A stretch of DNA of 64,000 nt, taken from the NCBI GenBank assembly GCA_026545765.1, contig CM048844.1:70413035-70477034 (forward strand), read 5' to 3'. Each line of letters starts with the position of its first letter. Position 1 is the first letter of the stretch. A program made the translations under genes and the position numbers. The notes under the pieces were generated by a model. The model saw only the letters and a program-made list of their open reading frames with translations. It was not told the origin of the DNA and did not search any database. Shown here piece by piece: positions 47,960-59,867 of the stretch. The DNA is from Plantago major (lineage: Eukaryota; Streptophyta; Magnoliopsida; Lamiales; Plantaginaceae).

Positions 47960-50000
47960 TTTGAGATGTCAGGATAGGATGCTATCAGATGTGTACAAGA
48001 GGGCTCCAATACAATCTTTTCAGCATGAGTGATGAGACCATAATTTCATGTCCATTTAATCGTACTTTTGTTAGTCTTTGTCGTCATTTTATAGTGTTTA
48101 TTGTTCATTTTTACGCTTTTGTGTTTTAGTTGTGTTTTGTAGGTTTTTGTATGTTTTAGGTGTGAACCGGATGCAAAAGACGCTTTTGGAAGGTCATATT
48201 CGAGCTTGAAGGCTCAAAACTCCAAAAGGAAGGCTCCGAGATCGATTCATGTGGACAACAAGGCGTTTGGGCAAAAAAGGAGTTGACGCGTCAGGTTTTT
48301 TAAACCTGACGCGTCAGATACTTACGAGCTGCATTTTCCAGATTTTCAGGAGTTGATGCGTCAGGTGTTTTAAATCTGACGCGTCAAGTTATTACGATTC
48401 AGAATAGGTCAAGGGAATTGGACTTGACGCGTAAGGTTTCTAAAAGTTGACACATCAGGTTGCAGGAAGGCGAATTCGGATTATCTTTGTATATATACGA
48501 TTTTTTTTACCTTCTCTTTCATATACTTTCAATTTAGACAATTGTAAAATCTCTAAAAACCCTAGTATTGATCTTGGGAGATTTGAGCTTGGTTATTCAT
48601 CTTGTAATCGCAAACGATTCGTGGATTTACGTTTGAAGGTTAGAGATTCAATCAATTATTCATATTACTTTCACAATTCGCTTTCTTGTGATCGTTTATG
48701 CTTGTTGTTGCTTTCTTCATCAATCTTATGTCTATCATCTCATCAAATATGCATATGTATCTGTTTACATGATCATGAGTAGCTAATTCTCTTCGTGAAT
48801 GCAGTAGTGATATGATGATTTGCATGTATTAATAGGGTTTAAGCTTCAAATTCATTCGTACGAGTTAAGCTAGTCTAAAATCTTCGTAAAACATGTTAAT
48901 TCGATTCGCTAGTCTAAAATATTCAAATCGTTTGATCAGGGATTACTTGTTTGACGATCAAGTAATTACGCTAGTCTGGACTTCTTGAAAACGTATTGGT
49001 TAAGATCGATTTAAAGTTTTTTGGACAAATAACACGTGACAATCGTACGAATGTCATAGCTATAACCCGTATACTTGCTTTCTGATTATTTATATCGCGT
49101 TCATATTTCTCCTTATATTTCATCTACCGTTTAAATTGTTTTGCTTGTTTAATTGGTAGTTCAATCACAACAAATACATTATTGTTACTCTGCAAACTCA
49201 TACGTTCATTACTCTATCTCATTACTGTTGCTTAGTTAGCTACTTCGAGAACGAATTTGCAGTTAAGTTTGTTTCTATTTGCAGCGCTGCTTTATTGCAC
49301 TGTTCTAAAAGTAATAATTTGAGCATATCAATGAGCCAGTTTGTTGACAGAAGATATATGATAAAGATCAAATCTCAATAATGTAGATTGGTTGACGATG
49401 AATCAAAAGAGCTTGTTCTTATATTGCTAGGCTGTCGAAAGGAAATCTATATGTTGTGGATTGGGCAACTGCCACAATATAAGCATGCCTTATGTGGCGA
49501 GTCAACCCGTCAAACTAAAAATGGATGCTATGGCACAAACGAATGAGTCATGTCAACTTCAAGATACTTAATAAGTTATCTAATAAGGATTTAGATATTG
49601 GTCTTCCAGGTATGGCATATGGAAAACAATGAATATGCTTAGCATGCCAAGTTGGTAAACAAACCAAAGCTTCATTCAAGAGAAAGGCTATACATTCCAA
49701 TACACGACCACTGCAGTTGTTACACATGAATCTCTTTGAATTCTCGGTAACCAGTTGTGCAGGAAAGAAGTATGGTCTAGTTGTTGTGGATGACTGTTCA
49801 ACATTCACTTGGATAAATTTCCAAAGACATAAGTCTGAAACTCAAGTAGAAATACCCTCCCTACTGCATAAGTTTGAAGTCATGAAATATGACAAGGTTT
49901 CTATTATCAAAATTGACCATGGTACTGAATTTGTCAATCTGTACATCACGGAGTTGTGTGCCTGCAAAAGTATACAACATCAACTTTCATCAGTAAGAAT
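47960..50000 (+). pseudogene. Copia polyprotein fragment (pre-integrase and integrase), split by a solo LTR
   Basis: The left piece (about 47960-48029) ends with frame GLQYNLFS. After the solo LTR the frame resumes with QFVDRRYMIKIKSQ, the usual order in copia pol. Then come LWHKRMSHVNFKILNKLS and CLACQVGKQTKASFK (the HHCC zinc-binding part) and the integrase core LLHMNLFEFSVTSCAGKKYG, VVVDDCSTFTWINF, IIKIDHGTEF. The first catalytic Asp of integrase is Asn here (HMNLF instead of HMDLF). Stops occur at about 49380, 49518 and 49631. It is cut at 50000 by another LTR. This element has the opposite orientation to the larger copia element at 51.9-64 kb. Confidence 0.85.
48030..49330 (+). mobile_element. 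Solo LTR, family L2, 1301 bp, duplication ATGAG
   Basis: It starts TGATGAGACC and ends GAGCATATCA, with ATGAG exactly at 48025-48029 and 49331-49335. Its ends match the solo LTR at 62375-63620, which is in the opposite orientation. At 48284-48388 it holds repeated TGACGCGTCA palindromes, two of them forming a hairpin with 15 bp perfect arms. It has the TTTTGTAGGT motif common to Athila-like LTRs in this window. A TATA-like TATATATACGA lies near 48489. Confidence 0.9.
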
Positions 50001-51140
50001 GATGCGACCATGAAATGTGCGATTTAACACAAAACCCTCATTTTTATATCATATTATGGCCAATTACCAAACCGCTTCCTTACATATTTTGTAGGTGATT
50101 ATCCGAAGAAATACCGAAAAACGATTATCAAGCGATACAAGGAGCTAGAGGACTCCAATCAAGGCACATGACGTACCGTTGCGAAGCTTATTCAAAATGT
50201 TAAAACTTTGTAGAAGACCACTTTTCGAGATAATGATGTTACAAAGTCCAAAAATAGCCCGGAAGACGAATCAACTAAACATCTTCCAGGAATGGGGGCC
50301 GCAGTGAGGCTTGTGCGGTCCCCTGGGGACACAGTAAGGTAGCTGGAAGCTATTTTGCTAGCCCAAGTTCATAAAAGGTTTGGTTTGTCATCCTAAACCT
50401 TCTATAATGATAAGTGGGGGTGTTGCATGCGCCCAACACTATATAAGAGCACCTTGGGTCATTAAAATCATACACCACTCTTCTCTTGAGAGAGAAAAAG
50501 ACTATAGAGAAGAGAAAACCCTAGGAGGCAAAACCCTGGCCGTCAGCAACGAAGAAGAAGAAACCCTACCCGTCAAGACCATTGAAGAACGAATAGCACA
50601 CCTGTCAAGAATAAGCATACTCTTTTCTTTTGTTTTCTGTTATTAGAATAATGATGATGTTTACTTGCGTTATGAGTAGCTAAACCTTTTAGTAAAGGCG
50701 AACCATTGTAACTCTGTTGTGCTACTTCTTTATATACCGTGATATATTAATGAATTAGTTTTAAACGTAATTTCGTGCTTGTTCTTTATTCGTCCGACTT
50801 TCTACGTGGGGTACCTGTACTGACTGCGCCTTGGTATAAAGCATACGTCAACATGATTGGTGCGTTAAGTGACACAACATACTATTGGTATAACGCGAGG
50901 GTGTCTGGATTAACTGCGACTTGATCCTCCTGGCACGTCTCCTAGCGGCCACTAGACGGAAAGTACGTTGTTTATTACTTGGTAGTCGCGAGTAGCACAG
51001 TATGATGAAGGTTGGGTAACCTTTACGCTTTTTAATCATTGATAAAACTTTAATTCCTTTCGCTTTGCAATTATATACGGCGTGATTAGATTCTTGCATG
51101 ATAATTTATAATTGATTTCAAAACGACCATTGAGAACCCT
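50000..51140 (+). mobile_element. Truncated LTR, family L4, plus orientation
   Basis: It starts TGATGCGACC at 50000, directly at the end of the copia fragment. It holds the TTTTGTAGGT motif (about 50088), a GC-rich inverted repeat (GGGGGCCGCA...TGCGGTCCCC, 50294-50323), a TATA box (CTATATAAGAGC, 50439-50450) and a CTCTTGAGAGAG leader. It is homologous to 15802-16957. The right side is cut by the LTR at 51141. Confidence 0.7.
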
Positions 51141-51916
51141 TGATGAGGCGTTTTTAGTACACCTCATCAGGTTCTTTTTACCTTGTTTTTACTAAGTTTT
51201 AGATTGGTTTTTCCTTTTTTTGCATATATTTTGCTTTGTTTGTGTTTCTTGTGTTTCCACCTTGATTCCAGGTTTTAGGTACTTTTCATGAAGAAAAGGA
51301 GTCAAATTGATGCATTTGGATGCACTATCTCGGAGATCACAAACTCCAAGACTCCAAATAGGTGCCAGAAGGTTCCCGGAATGCCAAACGGGTCAAGGAC
51401 GAAAGAATAAGGCGAAGATCGAGCCTGAAGGAAGCGGGGCGATCGCCCCATGCTCTGGACGCAACCACAGAGGGCTGCGTTCCAGAGCTGGAGCGGGCGA
51501 TCGTCCGCCCCTGATCTGTTATGAAACTGGCGTTACTTTTTCTTATTTTTGCATTTTAAACTCCAGATTTTGTATTTCAAATAACACTTTTTCACTTCAC
51601 AACATTGTTAGGGAGATTTTGAGAGGTCTGGGTTCCAAGAATCATCCATCTGATTGAAGTGGAGTCTTGGTTAACCATTTAGTTGAGGATTTATTCCTCT
51701 AAACATCCGTTTCACCATTTTTGATCAATTGGAGTTCAGTAATTCTTCATAATCGGTAATTCTGTATCGTTTCTGATTTCTTGCTTCTCTTGTATGTTTA
51801 TGCTTATTATCTTCATATCTCTTACATGTGACAACATGAGTATGAGTAGCTAAACAATACCCATGGGTTGGTGGTGAAATCTTGAGCATGCTAGTATAGG
51901 TTTCTGGATGAAAACT
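51141..51916 (+). mobile_element. Truncated Athila-like LTR, family L1
   Basis: A direct relative of 16959-17780: TGATGAGGCGTTTTTAG start, the shared CACCTTGATTCCAGGTT block, the GGGGCGATCGCCCC palindrome at 51436-51449, and GGGTTGGTGGTGAA near the end. Similarity stops at about 51916, where minus-strand copia coding sequence takes over. No primer site or gag follows. Confidence 0.85.
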
Positions 51917-52136
51917 GTTGTTTGTCTGATTCATTACTTGCTCTAGTTTGTACTCATGAACAAGTTGTTTTCCGATGGCTTTGTAGCCAATGCCATTTTG
52001 AGCACGATGTGCCGACTGAGATCTCCTCTCAGCAGCCTTACTAGTCTCTAGGTCATCTTTCTTTCCAGAAAAAAGTGACATTAGAGAATTTGTCAGCTCC
52101 AGCAATCTTCCCTTTCTTAGAGACGTAGCACTGTAG
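51917..52136 (-). pseudogene. Copia element C1, distal coding piece beyond the CACTA insertion
   Basis: The minus strand continues the frame interrupted at 59865: CYVSKKGKIAGADKFSNVTF, followed after a frame change by RRSQSAHRAQNGIGYKAIGK and EYKLEQVMNQTNNS. It is cut at about 51916 by the Athila-like LTR, so protease, integrase and RT of this element are absent. Confidence 0.7.
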
Positions 52137-52824
52137 CACTACAAAAAATCTGGCCTGTAGCGACGGATAGATCCGTCGCTTCTGAGCCAATATCCGTCCG
52201 CCTACTGGCGACGGATCGGGCGACGGATAGAAAATCCGTCGCCCCACATGGCGGCGGATAACAATCCGTCGTCCAATTGCTGACAGTTGGGACGGATTGA
52301 CCAATTATTTTTTTTAATTTGAAATATGGCGGCGGATAGGATCTATCCGTCGCTAAATATGACGGATAGATTATCCGTCGCTATATTCTTGACGGATAGA
52401 TCTATCCGTCATTATAGCGACGGATAGATCCTATCCGTCGCTAAATATTTAATTGGACTAGTGACGAATTTGAAATTCGTCACTAATTCCATCCTTGTGA
52501 ATTCCGTCACTACTTCCGTCACTATTTATTTCATATTAATCCCTATTTTCGTAGTTCACCTATTTAATCAATATAATGTTCGATAATAAATCAATAATAC
52601 GGAAAATGTTTCAATGAATAAAAAGTAATATTGAATGGAGAAATTATCCAAACAAGTGTAAATATGAAAAAATCCGAACATACAGATACATAACTAGCTA
52701 TCGACGGGGTGGGCGTGGGTGATGGCGAGGCTGGGACATGAAGCTCCATACAGAATCAAGGCGCTCGTTCTCCTCCCCGTTCTCTGTCGTGGCGCATCGT
52801 CCCTTTGTTGCTCCATCTCTTGAG

Positions 52825-54510
52825 TTAGCCGGGCAACATGTTCCCGGACCTGTTGCACCATTTCCGAGACACAGTCCTGTGTAAACCGGACGTGATCTGG
52901 GATGATGATGAGGAGCACGCCGGACTAGAGATGCAAACCGAGGCTCCGAGTCCATATATTAAATCCTTTCTTGTCGGTTTGTTGACCTCTAGGAAGATGT
53001 TGTCAACTTGTTCGATTGACAACACATCACCCGTCTCGTCCTCTTCGCCGCCACCGAGCATCAACCTCACCTGAAATCGTAAATAGCGAGATATAATGAT
53101 CGATCGTTTCTAAAAATTAACTTGTAATAGTGTACAAATATGAACTTTAAGCAACATAAACATATCATGATAGACGAGGCGGCAATCGGTCCATACCCGC
53201 ATATACGCTTGGCCTTCTTGAAGATGGCATACTTGGATGTCACCTCCCCGTGCCACGAATCAAACCAGATCTAGTCAACAATTTATCATCTACAAGTAAT
53301 AGAGCGAGAGACTTCATACGTACACGTAATGCTAGATTGCAAAACACATATATACGCACCGATTGATAATAATCGATATGATAGATCGCCTCCCAAGGTG
53401 GTGAACGGCCCTTCTGTCGGTACGGGATGCCCGGTTACTGTTGGTCAAGCAACGTCACGGACATCGATTCGCGCGATAGGCATCCCAAAGGGCCCACTCC
53501 GCTGCATCAACCTGTGGAGGGATTGGGCCACCCCGATCCCGAATGGCCTTCCACGTACAGACCATATCCCTATACAGTTTGGATCCCATCTAAATAATCG
53601 CCCGGATCTGTGGATCAACTTCTTGGAATGAAGTACTCCTTCTACATTCCCAATTTCATACAACATCCAAAGTCAATACATGTCCTAACAACATAATGTA
53701 TATGGTGACTAACATATCACCCAAATAAAGTGGCTAACATACCACTCACATATAGTGGCTAACATACCACTCACATACCGTGGCTAACATACCACTCACA
53801 TTGTCCTAAAATTTACTAACACAATGGTGACTAACATATCACCCAAATAAAGTGGCTAACATACCACTCACATACAGTGGCTAACATACCACTCACATTG
53901 TCCTAAAATTTACTAACACAATGGTGACTAACATATCACCCAAATAAAGTGGCTAACATACCACTCACATACAGTGGCTAACATACCACTCATATTAAAA
54001 CGATTATAATTACAAACAAATGAATGTCATATTTTAACTTACCCTCAGCTCATCGAAGTACTCGGCCCTCATGCGCTCCGAGATGTGGCTCCAACACTCA
54101 CCACCACCTTGGCTCTCTCTGCTCAGGAAGATGTCACCTAGTTTGTCAGGCACCTCCGAGGCCATAAGCATTGTCGATGTATAAGATACAAGCGATTATA
54201 TCATTACTTTAGTACAACAATTTATACTTGTCAACTATCATTATCAGTTATGTTTTACATATTTAAGAAGAATGTATAATACTTACTTGGCAGGACCAAT
54301 AGGGAAAATCACAGGCAAGCCGTCCCACGTGACGTTGGGATTGTTTGGATCGAACACGAGGTAGGGACAATCGTCGTGGTCGTCCTCCAGCATGTGTGTA
54401 AAATTTGGTAGAGCCACTTGCTCTCTCTCGCCTGGGGGTCTCGGAATCCGAGACCTGTTGTCACGATCTTGAGCCCTCCATTCGACGGTGTCCCGACCCA
54501 CCACTATCAT
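52825..54510 (-). pseudogene. Second CACTA protein, Ptta/En-Spm plant transposase family
   Basis: Reading on the minus strand: an N-terminal piece (MIVVGRDTVEWRAQDRDN, and THMLEDDHDDCPYLVFD at 54283-54510), then KLGDIFLSRESQGGGECW and SHISERMRAEYFDELR near 54050-54160, and a C-terminal piece (IFLEVNKPTRKDLIYGLG, 52825-53070). The last resembles the WLEV..GRVYGLG motif of the Transposase_24 family found as the second gene of CACTA elements. A tandem repeat lies in an intron at 53697-53993. Exon joins were not resolved. Confidence 0.55.
53697..53993. repeat. Tandem repeat, 97 bp unit with 28 bp sub-units
   Basis: About three units built from GGTGACTAACATATCACCCA, AATAAAG and repeated GTGGCTAACATACCACTCAC. 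The first unit holds one extra 28 bp sub-unit. It lies in a non-coding part of the CACTA element. Confidence 0.88.
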
Positions 54511-54724
54511 GCGGCCGATGCGTGGGGGACGATAGGTGGACGGACCTCTGTCATGACATCTGCAAAAAATGTAATCTGATACAATAAAATGTGTTAGTCT
54601 GAGTTATAATACATATGATTATAATAACACATATAATTACTCATAATACATAATATACCATTATAGCCGTCCTCTAAGACTACATATTGGTCCTCGTGCA
54701 GATCAAACAACTCATCATCTGCTT

Positions 54725-55378
54725 CTATGGGATCTTCTGCTTGTTTATCGACATCCTCTTGTTGGTACGAGTTGGTAATTGAGTCGTCTTTCTCAATGTA
54801 CTCCACTTTCGAGCACAATAGGTACCGCAGCCTAACCATTCCCCACTTCGCGTTTTGCTTGGATATTCAAGAAACACCACTTGTCGTGCTTGAGTCGCCG
54901 TAATAAATGGTTCATACTTGGTTCGGTACCTCTTCTTTTGGTTCACATCAACCATTTCATACCGCTTCGTTCTTCCTCGTACCTCTGGATTAGGATCATA
55001 CCACTCAACGTCAAACAAGAAGGTTCGTTCGTTTAAATGGCAATCCGAATATTCAATCCTCACAATTCGTTTTAGCTTGCCGTGGAAATCAAACAAAGTA
55101 GCGTCTCCATACTCTTACGCACCATTAACACACACCCGGAGTTGCTTGTCGCCATGGCGTGTTACATTCAATGTGTGGAACCTAAGGCCATTGACTATAT
55201 AACACAGGAATGTGTAGACCTTTTGAATGGACCCTCTGAGAGCCTTTAAGTATATGCATGTGGCGTTGTTAATAGGATTCGGACATACTCTCGGAACCAA
55301 CTGGAAATTTCGTAGGAATTTTTGAGTCAGTAGTTCCTCTAGTGTATCCTCGTCATCCGAGGATTTTCTTCCAAACAA
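54725..55378 (-). pseudogene. CACTA transposase C-terminal region, DUF4216-like
   Basis: The minus-strand frame at 54725-55096 reads RTFLFDVEWYDPNPEVRGRT, YEMVDVNQKKR and EPFITATQARQVVFLEYP, matching the DUF4216 domain at the end of TNP2-type proteins. The frame upstream (55115-55378) reads LRGSIQKVYTFLCYIVNGLR, FHTLNVTRHGDKQ, the usual lead-in. A stop separates the two. Confidence 0.7.
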
Positions 55379-55749
55379 CGCTTTTGAAAAAGCGCAAACA
55401 TTGATTCGATGATAAGTCTATAATTGAAGTAGAGACTTGCGTAGCTATATTAAAATTTAAATAAATGGTTTGACCTGCAAATAGTACCATATCTTTGGTC
55501 AACCTCGGCCTGATTTGTGAGGACATAATATTGTTGCTTTCAACTCTTTATCCGTAAGATATTCTTTCTTAGTCGCACCAAGAGGTCTCCGATACCACGA
55601 AGGCAGATAGGAAAACTCATCATCCGCTTGAACTACGAATGTATACGCATTTCGAGCCTTCTGTCTTCGTAGGGACGTGTTCATCAAAGTAATAAGAGCG
55701 AAGGTTGCGGTTTCCTCTCGAATGTAGGCATTGGCAATCGAACCTTCAG

Positions 55750-56240
55750 TTTACCTTTGTTGTTGACATACTTCTTCAATTTCCCCAAGTACCTCTCGAA
55801 TGGATACATCCATCGATCTTGGCCGGACCGACAAGTCTCGCTTCATGAGGAAGGTGAACACAAGTGCTCCATAGAATCAAACCATTTCGGTGGAAAGATA
55901 CGCTCGAGCTTGCATAGAATCAATGGTATGTTCCTTTCAAGATTTTCCAACACTTTATCATGAACCACCCTTGTGCTAAATTTTTGAAAAATAAGCTCAC
56001 TTCGGTGATAGCGGTCCATACGTGTTTCGTGGAAGCTCTCGAAATGCTCTGGATAAGCCTCTCCATGAACACATGTGATCGTGGCTCTTCATCCCATAAA
56101 CCTTTGTCTTCTTCAAATCCACACCTCTCTAAATTTGAGGCGTAATTATCCGGGAAACTCAATGCCCTCACCCAATCAAACAAAATTGACCTAGAAGCGT
56201 TGTCAATTGTGTAGCGCTTTCGACCACTTACCATTCTCAT
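55750..56240 (-). pseudogene. CACTA transposase middle region, DUF4218-like
   Basis: Minus strand: HVFMERLIQSISRASTKHVW upstream, then pieces reading HLPHEARLVGPAKIDG in one frame and DRWMYPFERYLGKLKKYVNN in the next. This is the DUF4218 signature, broken by a frameshift near 55810. Confidence 0.7.
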
Positions 56241-56263
56241 CCTTCTTTGTCAACTCGGGCCTT

Positions 56264-57683
56264 TTACACCACGTACAACTCGGATCTAGACTTCGCATGG
56301 TCCTTTGTTTTTCCCTCAATGTTGCAAAGTGTATTGAATAAGTTCTCGAACACGTTCTTCTCAATGTGCATGAAATCTAAGTTGTGACGGATAAGAAGAC
56401 GCTCGGTAAAGGCAAGTCCCAGAAAATGCTTCTCTTCCTCCAACCACATTTTTTACCAATTTTCTCGTTATGCTTCATCCACCCAAGCTCAGTCACCTTC
56501 ATAAGACCCAATCTATCAATCTCCGCAAGAATTTGTGCACCAATAAGTCTTGTCGGGGCTTTTTTGTTGACGACTTTATTTTTCAAGAATTGATCCTTGT
56601 TCTTCCTGAACGGATGGTCACTTTCTAGCAACCACGATGTGACAATCAAACCAACAAAATTTTCCACCCCCGGTCTAAATGCATCTGTATCCTCCAAGAA
56701 ATGTGGACATGCATATTTCCCTGCTGTTTTCCTTCCAGATAGCATTGAGTACGCAGGGAAGTCACTCACGGTCCAAAGAAGAGCTGCTCTCAAGGTGAAG
56801 TTCTTTTTTGTCGACACATCATATGCAGGGATACCATCCGTCCACAACTCGATCAGCTCCTTGATTAGGGGTTGCAAGAAAACATCCAACGTCAGTCCAG
56901 GATCTTTTGGCGAGCACCAATGCGATCGAAACATGAATGGCTCCTTCATGCACTCACCGGGCGATTATGCGGTGTGAGCATAAGCGCCAACAAGAGTATT
57001 TACGTTCACTACCGAGCAGGTTAAAACCATCCGCATAAAGTCCCAAACGTACATTTCTAGATTCGGCAAACTACGGATATGTCTTGTCAAACGATTTCCA
57101 TGCGGGTGAGTCTGCTGGATGGTCCATTCTACCACCTTGACATTATCCGAGATTACTCGCTCCTTGTGCCACCGCATTTTATCCATGAAGCACTTGAAGC
57201 ATACAATCTTTTCAAACGAGGTGCTAGAGGAAGTACCACATTTTCTTATGTGAGAGATTTTTCTTTTGTCGTTTCTTTGCCCTCCTTGTAACGCTTGTAC
57301 GTTCCTTACCACAGAACTTGCATTCTATTAGATCCGCATCCTCCTCCCAATATATCATGCACATTTTCGGACAACGATCATGGTTACCAGATGACCCCTA
57401 ATCCGCATCTTTTCTTCGCTTGGTAAAAGTTGGTGGGAACTAGGTTTTCTTGAGGACAAAGGTCCAACATTACGTCAACCCATTCATTGAAGCTCGTTTG
57501 ATTCTTGGCCATTAGCTTACAACTCATTAGCCTAGATAACAAAGACAACTCGGTGAGCTTACACCGGGTAAACCGCTTCCTTGATGATTCTAACAAGTCA
57601 AAGAACAACCGATCCTCGGGATTCGGTGGTTCCTCCACCTCCACCTCGGTTTCGTGTTGGTTGTGTCCACGAACTCCGCCCAA
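56264..57683 (-). pseudogene. TNP2-like transposase core (Transposase_21)
   Basis: TNP2 is the catalytic protein of CACTA elements. Minus-strand pieces: LFFDLLESSRKRFTRCKLTE (57384-57683), DKMRWHKERVISDNVK (56965-57312), then LTLDVFLQPLIKELIELWTD, TVSDFPAYSMLSGRKTAG, YACPHFLEDTDAF, and the box RHNLDFMHIEKNVFENLFNT (56264-56449). The order and motifs are those of the family. At least three frame breaks separate the pieces, so this copy is probably inactive. Confidence 0.88.
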
Positions 57684-57881
57684 AGATCGTACACCATTTG
57701 TTCGACTCGAGCTCGAATAGCATCGCCTTGATTGGGATTGTTCCCGACTTGTTCATTTTTCTCTTCCTTCCACGTTATGCGTATTGGTCATATGTATTGG
57801 GCGGTCTTTGCTTCCTCACCATGATGATTCCATACCGTCACGCAGGAAGGAATCCATTTTCCTCAAGTCTGGACTACCACT

Positions 57882-58148
57882 TTAGGAGTCACGTATTGCT
57901 TGTTTACGCCTTGTTTCATTGCACAAGGACACTTTATCAACCCATCCTTTACAAGACGGATTTGACATTGCAAATTCAATGAAACCTTCAACCCCTTTCG
58001 GAAAACTCCATTGAACTACGCCATTGAGAATGCGACAATACATCCATCCACGATCGGTATTCATTGAATAATTAGATAATAACGACACGTTTGAATTCAT
58101 TAGATCGAGGTCTTTCGATTCTGATAAATCAATTTCACAATAATTCAA
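57882..58148 (-). pseudogene. Transposase-associated domain, copy 1
   Basis: MNTDRGWMYCRILNGVVQWS followed by FPKGVEGFIEFAMSNPSCKG matches the N-terminal Transpos_assoc domain (pattern WMYxR...FxxGVxxFI) of plant CACTA transposases. The frame ends at 57882. Confidence 0.75.
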
Positions 58149-58477
58149 TCAATTGCTCGTAATATAAGTTATATTAGCTTGATCAATTGTTAAGGCATTA
58201 CATAATATAAGTTACATCGACTTCAATTTTACCATAATGTTTGGTTTCATATATATATCAACTAATGATTACTAGTTATACAAGCCTAGAGACAAAAGCG
58301 GATGAAACTCCTCATTCTCATGCACCCCCTCCTCATCACTTGACGCTCCCTACCACGTAACTTGCATTCCAAGATCTACATCCTCCTCCCAATACACCAT
58401 GCACATGTTAAATGAAAGGCACTCAATAGGCCCAAACCCGCTCTCCCTCCCTGGAGGTATGCCATGACGGTGCTTCC

Positions 58478-58756
58478 TCACCGTGATGAATCCATATATG
58501 ATACTCGGGCATGAATCCATAACGCAAGTGCTCGAATCTGCGATGGCGTCATAAATTGCTTGTTTCCGAGTTTCAATGTCAAGGACACTTTATCAACCCC
58601 CAATTGCACAAACCGGATGTCCCATGGCAAACGAGATGAAACCTTTAACCCTTCTATGAAACTCCTAGAAACTACATCATTTACCGCCGTGCGATCGTAC
58701 ATCCATGAGCAGTCGAATTCATTGTTTACTTTATTTTTAACTTTGAGACGTTCCAA
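58478..58756 (-). pseudogene. Diverged second transposase-associated segment
   Basis: EFDCSWMYDRTAVNDVVSRS followed by FIEGLKVSSRLPW again resembles the WMYxR..FIEG start of the domain, and it is followed by VDKVSLTLKLGNKQ, parallel to VDKVSLCNETRRKQ in copy 1. It looks like an internal duplication of the first exon area. Confidence 0.5.
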
Positions 58757-59867
58757 TTGATTAGATCGTATTTAATTTATTAGATCGATTCCAATTGGAT
58801 AAGAAGATTGTAGAGGTTAATTGTTAATTATTATATGTTCCTTATAAATTAATTATTAATTAAGTGTTCGATGTGTTACAAAATTGGACATATATAATAA
58901 CCATTTCAACCTCTTAGTACATATATTATATACTTAACATATCAAATTAATTAATTACTCTATACATATCAATTACTACATATATTCATATCAAATTACA
59001 TACTTAACATACAAATTTATCAAATCAAAACTACATACTTCTATACTTAACAAACATATCAAATTAACTAAACTAACTATATATACTTAACACACAAATC
59101 AAACTAACTACATACATTCATACATACCAAACTTAACATACTACATACATTCATATCATTAATTAAACTAACTATCAAATTGAACAAATTACATATAATT
59201 GATCAAATTAACTAAACTAACTACTACATACTTATCATATATACATATAATTGCTCAAATTAATCAAAATAAACAAAATCCCCAAATTTTAAAAAACTAG
59301 GGTTTTAGCAAAATACCTTGATTAATCGGTAGAAATCAAATTGATCGAAGAAACAAACTCCTTGTCCCACTAGCTTCGATTAGGCACCAAGATTGGCGGA
59401 ATAACGAACAATTCACCGGAAGCAAGAGAGGAAAAGAAGAGAATGAGGAAGAAGAAGGAGAAGATGAAGAAAATGAGGCTCGCCTCTCTAAGTGAAATTA
59501 GGAAATTGCGGGCCGACGGACACGTGTCCGTCGGCCCGATCGATCCGTCGGTTAAATGGCGACGCGGATAGGTATCCGTCGCTATAAGTGACGGATAATC
59601 TATCCGTCGCCCAGTTTTAAAAAAAAAAAAAATTCTTTTTTTTTTTAATAAAAGTCAAACTTGGGCGACGGATAAATAGTTATCCGTCGCCCAAGTTAGC
59701 GACGGATAAGTTATCCATCGCTAATAAGCGACGGATAACTATTATCCGTCGCCAAACTGGGCGACGGATAGATTCCGTCGCCCAGTTTACCGATCCGTCG
59801 TTATGGGGCGACGGATAAAATCCGTCGCCCCATAACGTCGTTTTTTCCAAGTTTTCTTGTAGTCTAG

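Larger units (their letters stand above)
52137..59864 (-). mobile_element. CACTA (En/Spm) transposon, 7728 bp, duplication TAG
   Basis: It begins CACTACAAAAAATCTGG at 52137 and ends TTTTCTTGTAGTC at 59864. Reversed, the right end reads GACTACAAGAAAACTTGG, so the last base of the conserved CACTA terminus is mutated (C to G in that reading). TAG is duplicated at 52134-52136 and 59865-59867. GCGACGGATA repeats fill about 52155-52450 and 59540-59850. All recognised genes are on the minus strand: a TNP2-like transposase (about 54.7-58.8 kb) and a second transposase-family protein (52.7-54.5 kb). Many frames are broken. It lies inside a copia coding region. Confidence 0.93.

Noticed and set aside
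48447..48782. 111-codon frame inside the solo LTR
   Set aside because: Lies in the U5-like part of an LTR and shows no protein family.
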